Source: Bacillota bacterium (GTDB taxonomy: Bacteria; Bacillota; Clostridia; Christensenellales; CAG-138). From it: a DNA stretch of 16,118 nucleotides. The stretch is from positions 1 through 16,118 of the forward strand of contig JAEYCM010000023.1 in NCBI GenBank assembly GCA_023455425.1, in the 5' to 3' direction. Both the position numbers and the translations under genes were made by a program. Of this stretch, positions 6,686-12,786 are shown piece by piece; the first letter of the stretch is position 1, and each line of letters opens with the position of its first letter. The notes under the pieces were generated by a model. That model was given only the letters and a program-made list of their open reading frames with translations. It searched no databases and was not told where the DNA came from.

Positions 6686-7996
6686 TCAGAGCTGGTTCAC
6701 GACACCCGTAAAGAGCGCCTGCTCCCCGCCTTCGGGCGTCCACCGGTACAGGATGAACACAAAGGGTCTGTCGCACACCATAGAAAACGGTTCGGTAGCA
6801 AGCGGCATGGAGGTGGGCTCCATCAGTTCCACCGTAACGGCGGCCGCGGTAGTACCCTTTTCATCCACGTTGATGGTCGCCTGGTGCAGTGAGGCGCTGA
6901 TAAAGGCGTCCGTTTCCTCCACAAGATTGGTCAGCGTGGGATTTTCAGGATCCAGCAGCGGAACGCCCAATTCCTTGAGCGCATCGTTGAGTTTGAAATC
7001 CGAGGTAAGCGAGAACCTGGGCAGCAGCAGCTTGCCGGTGGAAGGCTTCGTTTCCTTTACGACGTTTTCGAACCGCGCGGCGTCGAACTGGGAAACGAGC
7101 GCATCCGCGTCCCCGGCCTTGGGCAGGATGATGTACATGCCGCTTCCCGTCTTCATCCGGAGGTTCACAGCTTGCAGCGTATCGTCCTCATAGTACGGAA
7201 TGGCGTCGCCCTCGCGCAGCATGAAGGGCACCGTTATATCCCGGCTTACACCGTGGAATGTCATATCCTCGGTCAGGGTTTCGTCGAATTCCACGGCCCA
7301 GCGGTCACTGAAATGGATGGCGTTCGCCAAAGCGACAATGGTATCTTCCGGAATCTCTTTGACAATATCCGTAATGAGGCCGTTGGTATGCTCGCTTGCC
7401 CAATCGTTGATGGCCTTTACCGCCTCCGGGCTCTTCATATCCACATTCATGGCCGTGCCGCGGTAATAATCTAAAAACTGCTGCGCAAACTCTTTTTTAA
7501 GCGTGACCGATCCATCCACAAATACCGCGTTTGCGATGGAAAGCGGGTTGTACGTTTCGCCTTCGTTGCCGGTCAGCTCATATAGCATACGGGAAACCGA
7601 GGCGTTGAGTTCCTCCACGGTAAGGTCCTCTACGCCCAAAGCCTCAAGCAACTGCGGCAGGGCGGCGGGGTCCGTAGCGTTTGCAAGCGCCGCAAGCGTC
7701 AGCCAGACGGAGAATGGAGAGAGAACCATGTTCTCGCCCTTTTTGTGCAGCTTCTGCATAAGCTTAAGCGTAAACGCGTTGACGCCGCTGCCCGTTTTCG
7801 TCTCTGTGTTCTCATAGTCGGGCGCCAACAGCGGCTTTGCCGGGTCGAGTGCGGGCATAATGCGCGGCGCCGCGCTTACCGGCGCCGAGTCCGTAGGCGC
7901 AGGCGTCCCAACCGGTTGCTGCGGCGCCGCGCATCCGAACGCGAACGTCAGGATGGCTGCAAGCGCAAACGTCAGGAACCGTTTTTTATATGTCAT
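6686..7996 (-). CDS. lipoprotein serpin (inhibitory serine protease inhibitor)
   Basis: A 436-residue protein with a lipoprotein signal peptide (KKRF, hydrophobic stretch, AFGC with Cys22), a Pro/Ala/Thr-rich tether to about residue 60, and a full serpin fold. Serpin blocks seen: NMVLSPFSVWLTLAALANAT, NPLSIANAVFVD, ALANAIHFSDRWAVEF and the C-terminal DRPFVFILYR. The reactive-loop hinge is EKGTTAAAVTVE from Glu379: Gly381 at P15, Thr382 at P14 and Ala384-386 at P12-P10. These small residues mark an inhibitory serpin. Counting 17 positions puts the predicted scissile bond at Thr395-Ser396. It would act on the outer face of the membrane as a suicide inhibitor of a serine or cysteine protease. 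AGGAGG sits 9 bases before the ATG. It lies just upstream of the sigma operon in the same direction, with 158 bases between. Confidence 0.95.
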   Translation of the reverse strand: MTYKKRFLTFALAAILTFAFGCAAPQQPVGTPAPTDSAPVSAAPRIMPALDPAKPLLAPDYENTETKTGSGVNAFTLKLMQKLHKKGENMVLSPFSVWLTLAALANATDPAALPQLLEALGVEDLTVEELNASVSRMLYELTGNEGETYNPLSIANAVFVDGSVTLKKEFAQQFLDYYRGTAMNVDMKSPEAVKAINDWASEHTNGLITDIVKEIPEDTIVALANAIHFSDRWAVEFDETLTEDMTFHGVSRDITVPFMLREGDAIPYYEDDTLQAVNLRMKTGSGMYIILPKAGDADALVSQFDAARFENVVKETKPSTGKLLLPRFSLTSDFKLNDALKELGVPLLDPENPTLTNLVEETDAFISASLHQATINVDEKGTTAAAVTVELMEPTSMPLATEPFSMVCDRPFVFILYRWTPEGGEQALFTGVVNQL

Positions 7997-8065
7997 GGCT
8001 TTTTCCTCCTGTACTGGTTTTCTCTGCAGCCGGGCGGGCCGAATTGCGATTTCTTGTACATCCCT

Positions 8066-8093
8066 TATACGCAGATCATGCCTCCGCGGTTCC
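8066..8093 (-). promoter_or_regulatory. possible ECF-type promoter in front of the serpin gene
   Basis: On the minus strand GGAACC (8093-8088) and CGTATA (8071-8066) are spaced by 16 bases. This layout resembles extracytoplasmic-function promoters, which carry an AAC-containing -35 box and a CGTATA-like -10 box. It lies about 70 bases before the serpin ATG. The match is short and was found by eye, so treat it as a suggestion. No better housekeeping promoter was seen for the gene. Confidence 0.3.
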
Positions 8094-8109
8094 GGCAGGC
8101 CCGAAAAAG

Positions 8110-8139
8110 TTTACATTCCATTTCGTATGGGCATACTAT
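8110..8139 (+). promoter_or_regulatory. promoter for the PepSY-like lipoprotein gene
   Basis: TTTACA (8110-8115) and TACTAT (8134-8139) are spaced by 18 bases. An inverted repeat GTATG-GG-CATAC (8125-8136) covers the spacer and the start of the -10 box, where a repressor could bind. It is back to back with the serpin upstream region. Confidence 0.5.
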
Positions 8140-8205
8140 TCCCGAATAACAGCGGGATAACCCGCAGCGTGCGTAAAAGCGCGCCAGTATCAAAGGAGGA
8201 AAACC

Positions 8206-8715
8206 ATGAAACGCATTTTTTGCATAGGGCTTGTGCTGCTCCTCATCGTTGCGGCCGGCTGTACGCCGACGCCCGCACCCTCGAATACGGCAAGCCCCCT
8301 GCCCGACCTGACCCCGGATATGAGCCCCGCCGCATCGCCGGATGATACGGGCGGCACCGGAACCGGCGGCAACGGAGGCGGAACAGCCGGGGTGACCATC
8401 CCTGATTTTGCGGAAGGCACGGTGGTAGAAGAAAGCGACCTGCCGGATATCAAATCGGCGCTCCAGACGCAGTACCCCGGCGCGACCATCAGCCGCATTA
8501 CGCACGGCCTGCAGGGTACGCAGCAAGCTTATGCCGTGGAATATACCATGGCGGACGGCACGACCGGAACAGCTTACATCCTGCCTGACGGGACGATCCT
8601 TCCCGACGCCGCAGCAGCTTCTCCCGGCGCAGCAGCTTCTCCTGCCGCTTCCCCTGACGCAGGAACATCGACGGAAGGCACCGAAACCTCCCCGGGCGCG
8701 ACAACCACTCCGTAA
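8206..8715 (+). CDS. PepSY-like surface lipoprotein
   Basis: A 169-residue secreted protein with a clear lipobox (VAAGC, Cys19) after a short hydrophobic signal. A Pro/Ser/Thr/Gly-rich tether runs to about residue 66. The compact domain at about 78-133 (LPDIKSALQTQYPGATISRI, QAYAVEYTMADG, GTAYILPDGTIL) has the helix-strand-strand look of a PepSY fold. A low-complexity tail of AAASP-type repeats follows, including an 18-base DNA repeat with GCAGCAGCTTCTCC at 8611 and 8629. The AAAGGAGG ribosome site is strong. No enzyme motif is present. PepSY domains are often found on secreted proteins and have been linked to protease inhibition, but this assignment is by eye and its role is unknown. It diverges from the serpin gene. 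Confidence 0.8.
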   Translation: MKRIFCIGLVLLLIVAAGCTPTPAPSNTASPLPDLTPDMSPAASPDDTGGTGTGGNGGGTAGVTIPDFAEGTVVEESDLPDIKSALQTQYPGATISRITHGLQGTQQAYAVEYTMADGTTGTAYILPDGTILPDAAAASPGAAASPAASPDAGTSTEGTETSPGATTTP

Positions 8716-8725
8716 CACATAAACG

Positions 8726-8757
8726 AAAAAGCCTGTGAACCGATCACAGGCTTTTTT
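8726..8757. terminator. bidirectional terminator between the lipoprotein gene and rplL
   Basis: A 13-base stem, AAAAAGCCTGTGA and TCACAGGCTTTTT, around loop ACCGA, with A and T runs on both sides. It can end the plus-strand lipoprotein transcript (TTTTTT) and the minus-strand ribosomal transcript (TTTTT). Confidence 0.9.
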
Positions 8758-8769
8758 GCGCCCATAAAC

Positions 8770-8799
8770 AAAGGCCTGTGCATAACAACACAGGCCTTT
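8770..8799 (-). terminator. hairpin after rplL, probable first terminator
   Basis: An 11-base perfect stem (AAAGGCCTGTG, CACAGGCCTTT on the plus strand) with an 8-base loop, 16 bases after the rplL stop. The following T-run on the minus strand is short (TTTGTTTATG). It probably acts together with the stronger hairpin beyond it, with which it shares the GCCTGTG arm sequence. Confidence 0.7.
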
Positions 8800-8815
8800 G
8801 CAGAAAATCGAAGTC

Positions 8816-9184
8816 TTATTTGATTTCGACGGTCGCGCCAACTTCCTTGAACGCGGCGGCGATCTTCTCGCACTCTTCCTTGGAAGCGCCTTCCTTGAGG
8901 GGCTTGGGCGCGTTGTCGACGAGGTCTTTCGCTTCCTTGAGGCCAAGGCCGGTCAGCTCGCGCACAACCTTGATGACCTTGATCTTTTCGGGGCCGACGT
9001 CCTTGAGGATAGCGTCAAACTCGGTTTTCTCTTCCACAGCCTCTGCAACGGCGGCGGGGCCGGCAACGGCAACGGCGGTAGCGGCAGCGGATACGCCGAA
9101 CTCCTCTTCAAGCGCCTTTACGAGCTCGGAAAGCTCCAACACGGACATCGCCTTGATATCGGCAATCAATTGCTCCTTATTCAT
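8816..9184 (-). CDS. rplL: 50S ribosomal protein L7/L12
   Basis: Forms the dimeric stalk of the large subunit that recruits and activates translation GTPases. The 122-residue product has the standard layout: an N-terminal dimerisation helix pair (MNKEQLIADIKAMSVLELSE), an Ala/Val-rich hinge (about 33-52), and the C-terminal factor-binding domain (EFDAILKDVGPEKIKVIKVV, ELTGLGLKEAKDLVDNAPKP). AAGGAG is 8 bases before the ATG. It is the second gene of rplJ-rplL, 44 bases after rplJ. Two terminators follow directly, so rpoB is not downstream in this transcript. Confidence 0.98.
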   Translation of the reverse strand: MNKEQLIADIKAMSVLELSELVKALEEEFGVSAAATAVAVAGPAAVAEAVEEKTEFDAILKDVGPEKIKVIKVVRELTGLGLKEAKDLVDNAPKPLKEGASKEECEKIAAAFKEVGATVEIK

Positions 9185-9228
9185 GGTAATTCTCCTTTTT
9201 GTAGTAAAGTTTTTAAGTTACGCGGCTC

Positions 9229-9753
9229 TTATTCCGCAGCGGGGGCTTCCGCGCCGCCGCCCTGTTTCTTTGCGATCTGGTCGAGCACGATGGCGAGACC
9301 GGATATGGGGGACATCATGCTGCCCAGCAAGCGGGCGATGAGCACTTCGCGGGAGGGCAGATCTGCGATGGCGTTGATGACCTCCGCATTTTCCACTTTG
9401 CCTTCCACGACGCCGCCTTTGATGGCGCACTTCTTGACCTTCTTCACGAAATCCTTGAGGATCTTGGCGGGAGCCACTGCATCCTCATACGCGATTGCGA
9501 ACGCGCTGGGCCCTTTCAACAGCTCGTTGACGGACGCGTCGATACCCGCGAGGTTCGCGGCGCGCTCTACGATGCCGTTCTTGAGCACCAGGTAATCGAT
9601 GCCCGCTTTGCGCATTTCGTTACGAAGTGCCGTGACCTCTTCTACGGTCAGGCCGCGATAATCAAACACGATCACGGACTTGGCCTTTTGGAGCTTTTCC
9701 TGTACTTCGGCGACCTTGGCAGCCTTCAACTCGATGATTTGAACGTTTGCCAT
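9229..9753 (-). CDS. rplJ: 50S ribosomal protein L10
   Basis: Base of the ribosomal stalk: its C-terminal helix holds L7/L12 dimers and its N-terminal part binds 23S rRNA. L10 also represses its own mRNA in many bacteria. The product from the ATG at 9753 is 174 residues with typical L10 blocks (KSVIVFDYRGLTVEEVTALR, LKNGIVERA, LKGPSAFAIAYED). An ATG farther upstream at 9882 keeps the frame open but runs through the regulatory leader hairpin. GAAGGAGGTG sits just before the 9753 start, which decides the matter. Confidence 0.97.
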   Translation of the reverse strand: MANVQIIELKAAKVAEVQEKLQKAKSVIVFDYRGLTVEEVTALRNEMRKAGIDYLVLKNGIVERAANLAGIDASVNELLKGPSAFAIAYEDAVAPAKILKDFVKKVKKCAIKGGVVEGKVENAEVINAIADLPSREVLIARLLGSMMSPISGLAIVLDQIAKKQGGGAEAPAAE

Positions 9754-9950
9754 GGTTTCACCTCCTTCTTTTCCATACTGTATTGCTTTACCGGCTCTTG
9801 AACCGGACGACAACCATAAAAAATGCGCTCCCTTTGCCAAACAGACATAAGAGAGCGCATCAAAAATGCTTTTGCGGCTCACCTCGGCAGGAGATTAAGC
9901 GGGATACCCGCGCCTGCTGTCTATGGCGAAAAGGGATATAACCGGAACGG
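9754..9950 (-). promoter_or_regulatory. L10 leader RNA of rplJ-rplL
   Basis: The minus-strand leader contains AGACAGCAGG pairing with CCTGCCGAGG around a GCGGG/CCCGC hairpin. This is the conserved kinked core that L10(L12)4 recognises in Bacillota leaders. It is followed by an intrinsic terminator and by a second small stem (9791-9806, CCGGTT with AGCCGG). The arrangement supports transcription attenuation by excess L10. Confidence 0.85.
9815..9860 (-). terminator. attenuator terminator in the rplJ leader
   Basis: On the minus strand an 11-base stem, ATGCGCTCTCT and AGGGAGCGCAT (one G-T pair), is followed by TTTTTTA. It lies between the L10-binding core and the rplJ start, 65 bases before the ATG. 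Confidence 0.88.
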
Positions 9951-9979
9951 AGTATACCATGCTCCGGTGTTTTTGTCAA
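9951..9979 (-). promoter_or_regulatory. strong promoter for rplJ-rplL
   Basis: On the minus strand a perfect TTGACA (9979-9974) and TATACT (9956-9951) are 17 bases apart with an extended TGG. It lies only 15 bases after the rplA stop, so rplJL has its own promoter in addition to possible read-through. Confidence 0.92.
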
Positions 9980-9994
9980 CGCCCTGAATTCAGC

Positions 9995-10687
9995 TTAGCT
10001 GAAGCGCAGCGGGTTGAACTTGACGCCGGGGCCCATCGTGGAGGACAGCACTACGCTCTTGAGGTAGGTACCCTTCGCGGCGGACGGCTTTGCCTTGATG
10101 ATGGCTTCCATCAGCGTGTTGACGTTTTCCTCGAGCTTTTCCGCGCCAAAGGAAACCTTGCCGACGGGGCAGTGCACGATGTTGGTCTTATCCAGACGAT
10201 ACTCCACCTTACCGGCCTTGATATCCTTGACCGCCTTGGCGACGTCCATGGTGACGGTACCGCTCTTGGGGTTCGGCATGAGGCCCTTGGGACCGAGCAC
10301 GCGGCCGATGCGGCCGACGAGACCCATCATATCCGGTGTGGCAACGCAAACGTCAAAGCCGAACCAGTTTTCCGTCTGGATCTTCTTGACGAGGTCTTCA
10401 TCGCCCACGAAATCCGCGCCGGCTTCGAGCGCTTCGCGCGCTTTGTCGGCCTTGGCGAATACGAGAACGCGAACGGTTTTGCCCGTGCCGTGCGGCAGAA
10501 CAACCGCGCCGCGCACCTGCTGGTCCGCATGGCGGGAGTCAACGCCCAGGCGGACGTGGACTTCAACGGATTCGTCGAACTTAGCCTTTGCGGTCTGCAG
10601 CAAAAGATCCAAACCCTCGCGCGTGTCGTACTGGCGGGTGGAGTCGATCAGCTTCTTGCTTTCCTGGTATTTCTTGCCGTGCTTCAT
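9995..10687 (-). CDS. rplA: 50S ribosomal protein L1
   Basis: Binds the mobile L1 stalk of 23S rRNA and helps move deacylated tRNA out of the E site. It also represses its own operon in many bacteria. The 230-residue product matches the family length and carries the signature GRIGRVLGPKGLMPNPKSGT together with VRLGVDSRHADQQVRG and a C-terminal STMGPGVKFNP. GGGAGGAG lies before the ATG. Only 15 bases separate it from the rplK stop, so the pair is co-transcribed. Confidence 0.98.
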   Translation of the reverse strand: MKHGKKYQESKKLIDSTRQYDTREGLDLLLQTAKAKFDESVEVHVRLGVDSRHADQQVRGAVVLPHGTGKTVRVLVFAKADKAREALEAGADFVGDEDLVKKIQTENWFGFDVCVATPDMMGLVGRIGRVLGPKGLMPNPKSGTVTMDVAKAVKDIKAGKVEYRLDKTNIVHCPVGKVSFGAEKLEENVNTLMEAIIKAKPSAAKGTYLKSVVLSSTMGPGVKFNPLRFS

Positions 10688-10702
10688 AACTTCTCCTCCC
10701 TC

Positions 10703-11128
10703 TTAGTCGCTCACCACGACGCCCATGCTGCGCGCCGTGCCTGCGACCATGCTCATGGCGGCCTCTACGCTTGCCGCGTTGAGGTCCGGCATTTTCAGTT
10801 CCGCGATTTCCCTGACCTGTGCCTTGGTGATGGTGGCGACCTTGGTCTTGTTGGGAACGCCGGAGCCGCTCTCAATGCCTACGGCCTTCTTAATGAGAAC
10901 CGCGGCGGGAGGGGTCTTGGTGATGAAGGTGAAGGAACGGTCCGCATATACGGTGATGACGATGGGGATGATAAGTCCCACCTGTTTTGCGGTGCGCTCA
11001 TTGAACTCCTTGCAGAAGCCCATGATGTTGACGCCGTGCTGACCCAGAGCGGGGCCTACTGGCGGTGCCGGCGTCGCTTTGCCGGCAGGGATCTGAAGCT
11101 TCACATAGCCTGTGATCTTCTTTGCCAT
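10703..11128 (-). CDS. rplK: 50S ribosomal protein L11
   Basis: Part of the GTPase-associated centre. It binds the 23S rRNA thiostrepton loop and the stalk base. The 141-residue product has the full family pattern: KLQIPAGKATPAPPVGPALG, KEFNERT, FTFITKTPPAA and a C-terminal AGTARSMGVVV. GTAGGAGG lies 8 bases before the ATG. Translation is likely coupled with rplA downstream, and the gene is preceded by a possible L1-binding stem. Confidence 0.98.
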   Translation of the reverse strand: MAKKITGYVKLQIPAGKATPAPPVGPALGQHGVNIMGFCKEFNERTAKQVGLIIPIVITVYADRSFTFITKTPPAAVLIKKAVGIESGSGVPNKTKVATITKAQVREIAELKMPDLNAASVEAAMSMVAGTARSMGVVVSD

Positions 11129-11160
11129 TGCAGTTTCCTCCTACGAAAAATTTGTAGTGC

Positions 11161-11189
11161 GTGGTAAACGGGGTGCCGCCCCCTCCCAC
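11161..11189 (-). promoter_or_regulatory. candidate L1 autoregulatory stem before rplK
   Basis: On the minus strand GTGG pairs with CCAC and an inner GGGG pairs with CCCC, leaving an asymmetric internal loop of GAG opposite GUUUA. Two helices around such a loop are the known shape of L1 targets in mRNA. The stem lies 33 bases before the rplK start. It is by-eye evidence and has not been folded. Confidence 0.5.
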
Positions 11190-11235
11190 TTATATCAAAA
11201 AATCCTGAGGATCTTTTGAGCCCTGTTCCTGTGTC

Positions 11236-11757
11236 TTAGAGCTTTTGGACCTGAATAAAGTCCAGCTCCACGGGCGTCTCGCGGCCGAACATGGAGACCG
11301 TGAGCTTGATCTTCTGGCGCTCGGCGTCCAGCGCTTCGACGCGTCCAATGAATTTTTCCAAAGGACCGGAAACGACGCGCACGTTTTCGCCCACCTCGAT
11401 ATTGAGCACGATGGGGATACGCTCGACACCCATCGCCGTGACCTCTTCATCCGTAAGGGGAATGGGCTTGCTGCCCGGCCCTACGAAGCCCGTCACGCCG
11501 CGGGTATTGCGCACAACATACCACGTCTTGTCGTTCATGATCATTTTGACCATGACGTAGCCGGGGTAGACCTTGCGCTGCATCGTCTTCTTTTTGCCGT
11601 TCTTGCCGACCTCTATGGTGTCCTCCGTGGGATACTTGACCTCCAGAATCTGTTCCTGCAGGCCCATGTTCTCAACGGATTTCTCAAGGTCCTCTTTTAC
11701 TTTGTTTTCGTAGCCGGAATAGGTATGCACGACATACCACTTGGCTTCTTCACTCAT
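11236..11757 (-). CDS. nusG: transcription antitermination/elongation factor NusG
   Basis: Binds the clamp of RNA polymerase to modulate elongation, pausing and coupling. The 173-residue product has an N-terminal NGN domain (WYVVHTYSGYENKVKEDLE, YPGYVMVKMIM, VRNTRGVTGFVGPGSKPIPL) and a C-terminal KOW domain (about 118-173, GENVRVVSGPLEKFIGRVEA). A GGAGG site lies 10 bases before the ATG. It is third in rpmG-secE-nusG, followed by rplK after a 107-base spacer. Confidence 0.98.
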   Translation of the reverse strand: MSEEAKWYVVHTYSGYENKVKEDLEKSVENMGLQEQILEVKYPTEDTIEVGKNGKKKTMQRKVYPGYVMVKMIMNDKTWYVVRNTRGVTGFVGPGSKPIPLTDEEVTAMGVERIPIVLNIEVGENVRVVSGPLEKFIGRVEALDAERQKIKLTVSMFGRETPVELDFIQVQKL

Positions 11758-11817
11758 AGTACTCCGGCCTCCTTTCCAAAAACATGCGCCAGAAAGCGGC
11801 GCTGCGGCGTTTGGCCC

Positions 11818-12084
11818 TTACGCACCGATGAGTGCGATGAGCTTGATGCCCTGCGAGAACAACAGATCCAATACGCCGATGAGGATGGCCATACCGGCAA
11901 CGAACGCGACCACGGCGCCCGTGCGGGAAAGAAGATCCTTGAACGTGGGCCAGCTGAGCTTCTTTACTTCGCCCGCAACCTCCTTGAGGTAACGCAACGG
12001 ATGGAAGCGGGAAGGCTTCTTGGCTTTTGCCGGATGCTTTTCGGCTGCTTTTTTATCGGCAGGCTTTATTTCGTTGTTCGCCAT
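11818..12084 (-). CDS. secE: preprotein translocase subunit SecE
   Basis: Small essential clamp of the SecYEG channel in the cytoplasmic membrane. The 88-residue product has a basic cytoplasmic N-terminus, the conserved amphipathic helix (FHPLRYLKEVAGEVKKLSWP) and a single membrane span (about 57-78, VVAFVAGMAILIGVLDLLF). It is between rpmG and nusG, the standard order. The ribosome site (GGGGGAT) is only moderate. Confidence 0.96.
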   Translation of the reverse strand: MANNEIKPADKKAAEKHPAKAKKPSRFHPLRYLKEVAGEVKKLSWPTFKDLLSRTGAVVAFVAGMAILIGVLDLLFSQGIKLIALIGA

Positions 12085-12141
12085 GGATAGTATCCCCCAT
12101 TGCTGTTATTTTCATCCAATGTATAGGCTTAATGAAGCGGA

Positions 12142-12291
12142 TTACTTGGATTCCCTGTGGACGGTATGCTTGCGGCAGAAGCGGCAATACTTGCTGAACT
12201 CCAGCCTGTCCGGATCATTCTTCTTGTTTTTAAAGGTGTTGTAGTTCCTCTGCTTGCACTCGGTGCAGGCCAACGTGATTTTAACGCGCAT
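12142..12291 (-). CDS. rpmG: 50S ribosomal protein L33
   Basis: A 49-residue large-subunit protein near the E site. It has two CxxC pairs (Cys9/Cys12 and Cys36/Cys39), so it is the zinc-binding form. The ATG at 12291 was chosen over a longer open frame because AGGAGGT is placed just before it and the product length equals the family norm. It is the first gene of the rpmG-secE-nusG-rplKA transcript. Confidence 0.97.
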   Translation of the reverse strand: MRVKITLACTECKQRNYNTFKNKKNDPDRLEFSKYCRFCRKHTVHRESK

Positions 12292-12389
12292 AATCCTTAC
12301 CTCCTGGAATTCAAACGGCCGTGCCCGTGCCGTTCGCCCAAACAAATTTGGCTCATCAAAAGAAAGCCCCTTTCGGGGTGACCTTTTCA

Positions 12390-12418
12390 AATCTAACACA
12401 ATCCTTACACGGTGTCAA
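12390..12418 (-). promoter_or_regulatory. strong promoter for rpmG-secE-nusG-rplKA
   Basis: On the minus strand TTGACA (12418-12413) and TAGATT (12395-12390) are 17 bases apart with an extended TGT. The leader of about 95 bases contains a CCCC-GAAA-GGGG tetraloop hairpin (12367-12378) and an AACGGC/GCCGTT stem. Confidence 0.9.
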
Positions 12419-12450
12419 TGCCAAATTCCCATTCTGCGGGAGTTTTTTTA

Positions 12451-12557
12451 GCTTTTTAAAAAAGTGGAAAACCACTTTTCCGGGGTTTCCGTCCGGAGCC
12501 GGCGCAGCGGCCCCGGGCGCGCGGTGTCCCCTCTGACGTCATGCCGCCAGAGGGGAC
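12451..12557. repeat. palindrome-rich spacer between divergent rpmG and yhaM promoters
   Basis: Bases 12419-12711 hold no convincing gene. They contain CTTTTT-A-AAAAAG next to an 8-base hairpin AAAAGTGG-AAAA-CCACTTTT (12460-12479), a GC-rich stretch, and a 10-base hairpin GTCCCCTCTG/CAGAGGGGAC with a 12-base loop (12526-12557). The word GAGGGGACGG at 12550 also begins the repeat block between pheS and pheT (2431), suggesting related dispersed elements. Confidence 0.6.
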
Positions 12558-12711
12558 GGATTTATATGGCCGCTTTTCATCAGCCCTCGTTCGCAGGGCG
12601 GCGGAGCGCCCTGCCATGCGGATACTCATTTATGCTTTCACTTCCAAAAAGGATTGCGCTATATTTACGGCTTTTCCCAATATTCGCATTTTCCTTTTTT
12701 CCCGTGTCTGC

Positions 12712-12717
12712 TATACT
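12712..12717 (+). promoter_or_regulatory. extended -10 promoter for the yhaM-like gene
   Basis: TGCTATACT gives a strong extended -10 box at 12712-12717. The -35 region (TTTTCC, 17 bases upstream) is weak. The transcript would start near 12723, just before a large hairpin. Confidence 0.6.
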
Positions 12718-12739
12718 GATAAAAAAGAGAATTGTATGG

Positions 12740-12768
12740 ATACGGCGCTGGTTGATACAGCGCCGTAT
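12740..12768 (+). promoter_or_regulatory. perfect 5' UTR hairpin before the yhaM-like gene
   Basis: Arms ATACGGCGCTG and CAGCGCCGTAT pair perfectly over 11 bases around a 7-base loop. It is followed directly by the ribosome site GAGGGGAG and the ATG at 12787. There is no T-run, so it is not a terminator. It could control transcript stability or ribosome access. Confidence 0.75.
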
Positions 12769-12786
12769 TGGCGAGGGGAGAAACAT

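Noticed and set aside
8611..8642. 18-base direct repeat in the lipoprotein gene as a mobile or regulatory repeat
   Set aside because: It simply encodes the Ala-Ser-Pro tail repeat within the coding frame; ordinary low-complexity coding DNA.
8065..8946. 293-residue minus-strand open frame spanning the lipoprotein gene and rplL
   Set aside because: It runs through two terminator hairpins and is Arg/Cys/Gly-rich low-quality sequence.
9754..9882. N-terminal extension of L10 from an ATG at 9882
   Set aside because: It covers the attenuator; L10 starts normally at MANVQ after a strong GGAGGTG.
9923..11167. 414-residue plus-strand open frame across rplA and rplK
   Set aside because: It is antisense to two certain ribosomal protein genes and crosses the rplJ promoter; no ribosome site and a shadow-like composition.
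12541..12786. 82-residue N-terminal extension of the yhaM-like protein
   Set aside because: It would translate the promoter -10 box and the 5' UTR hairpin; the ribosome site and family length support the start at 12787.
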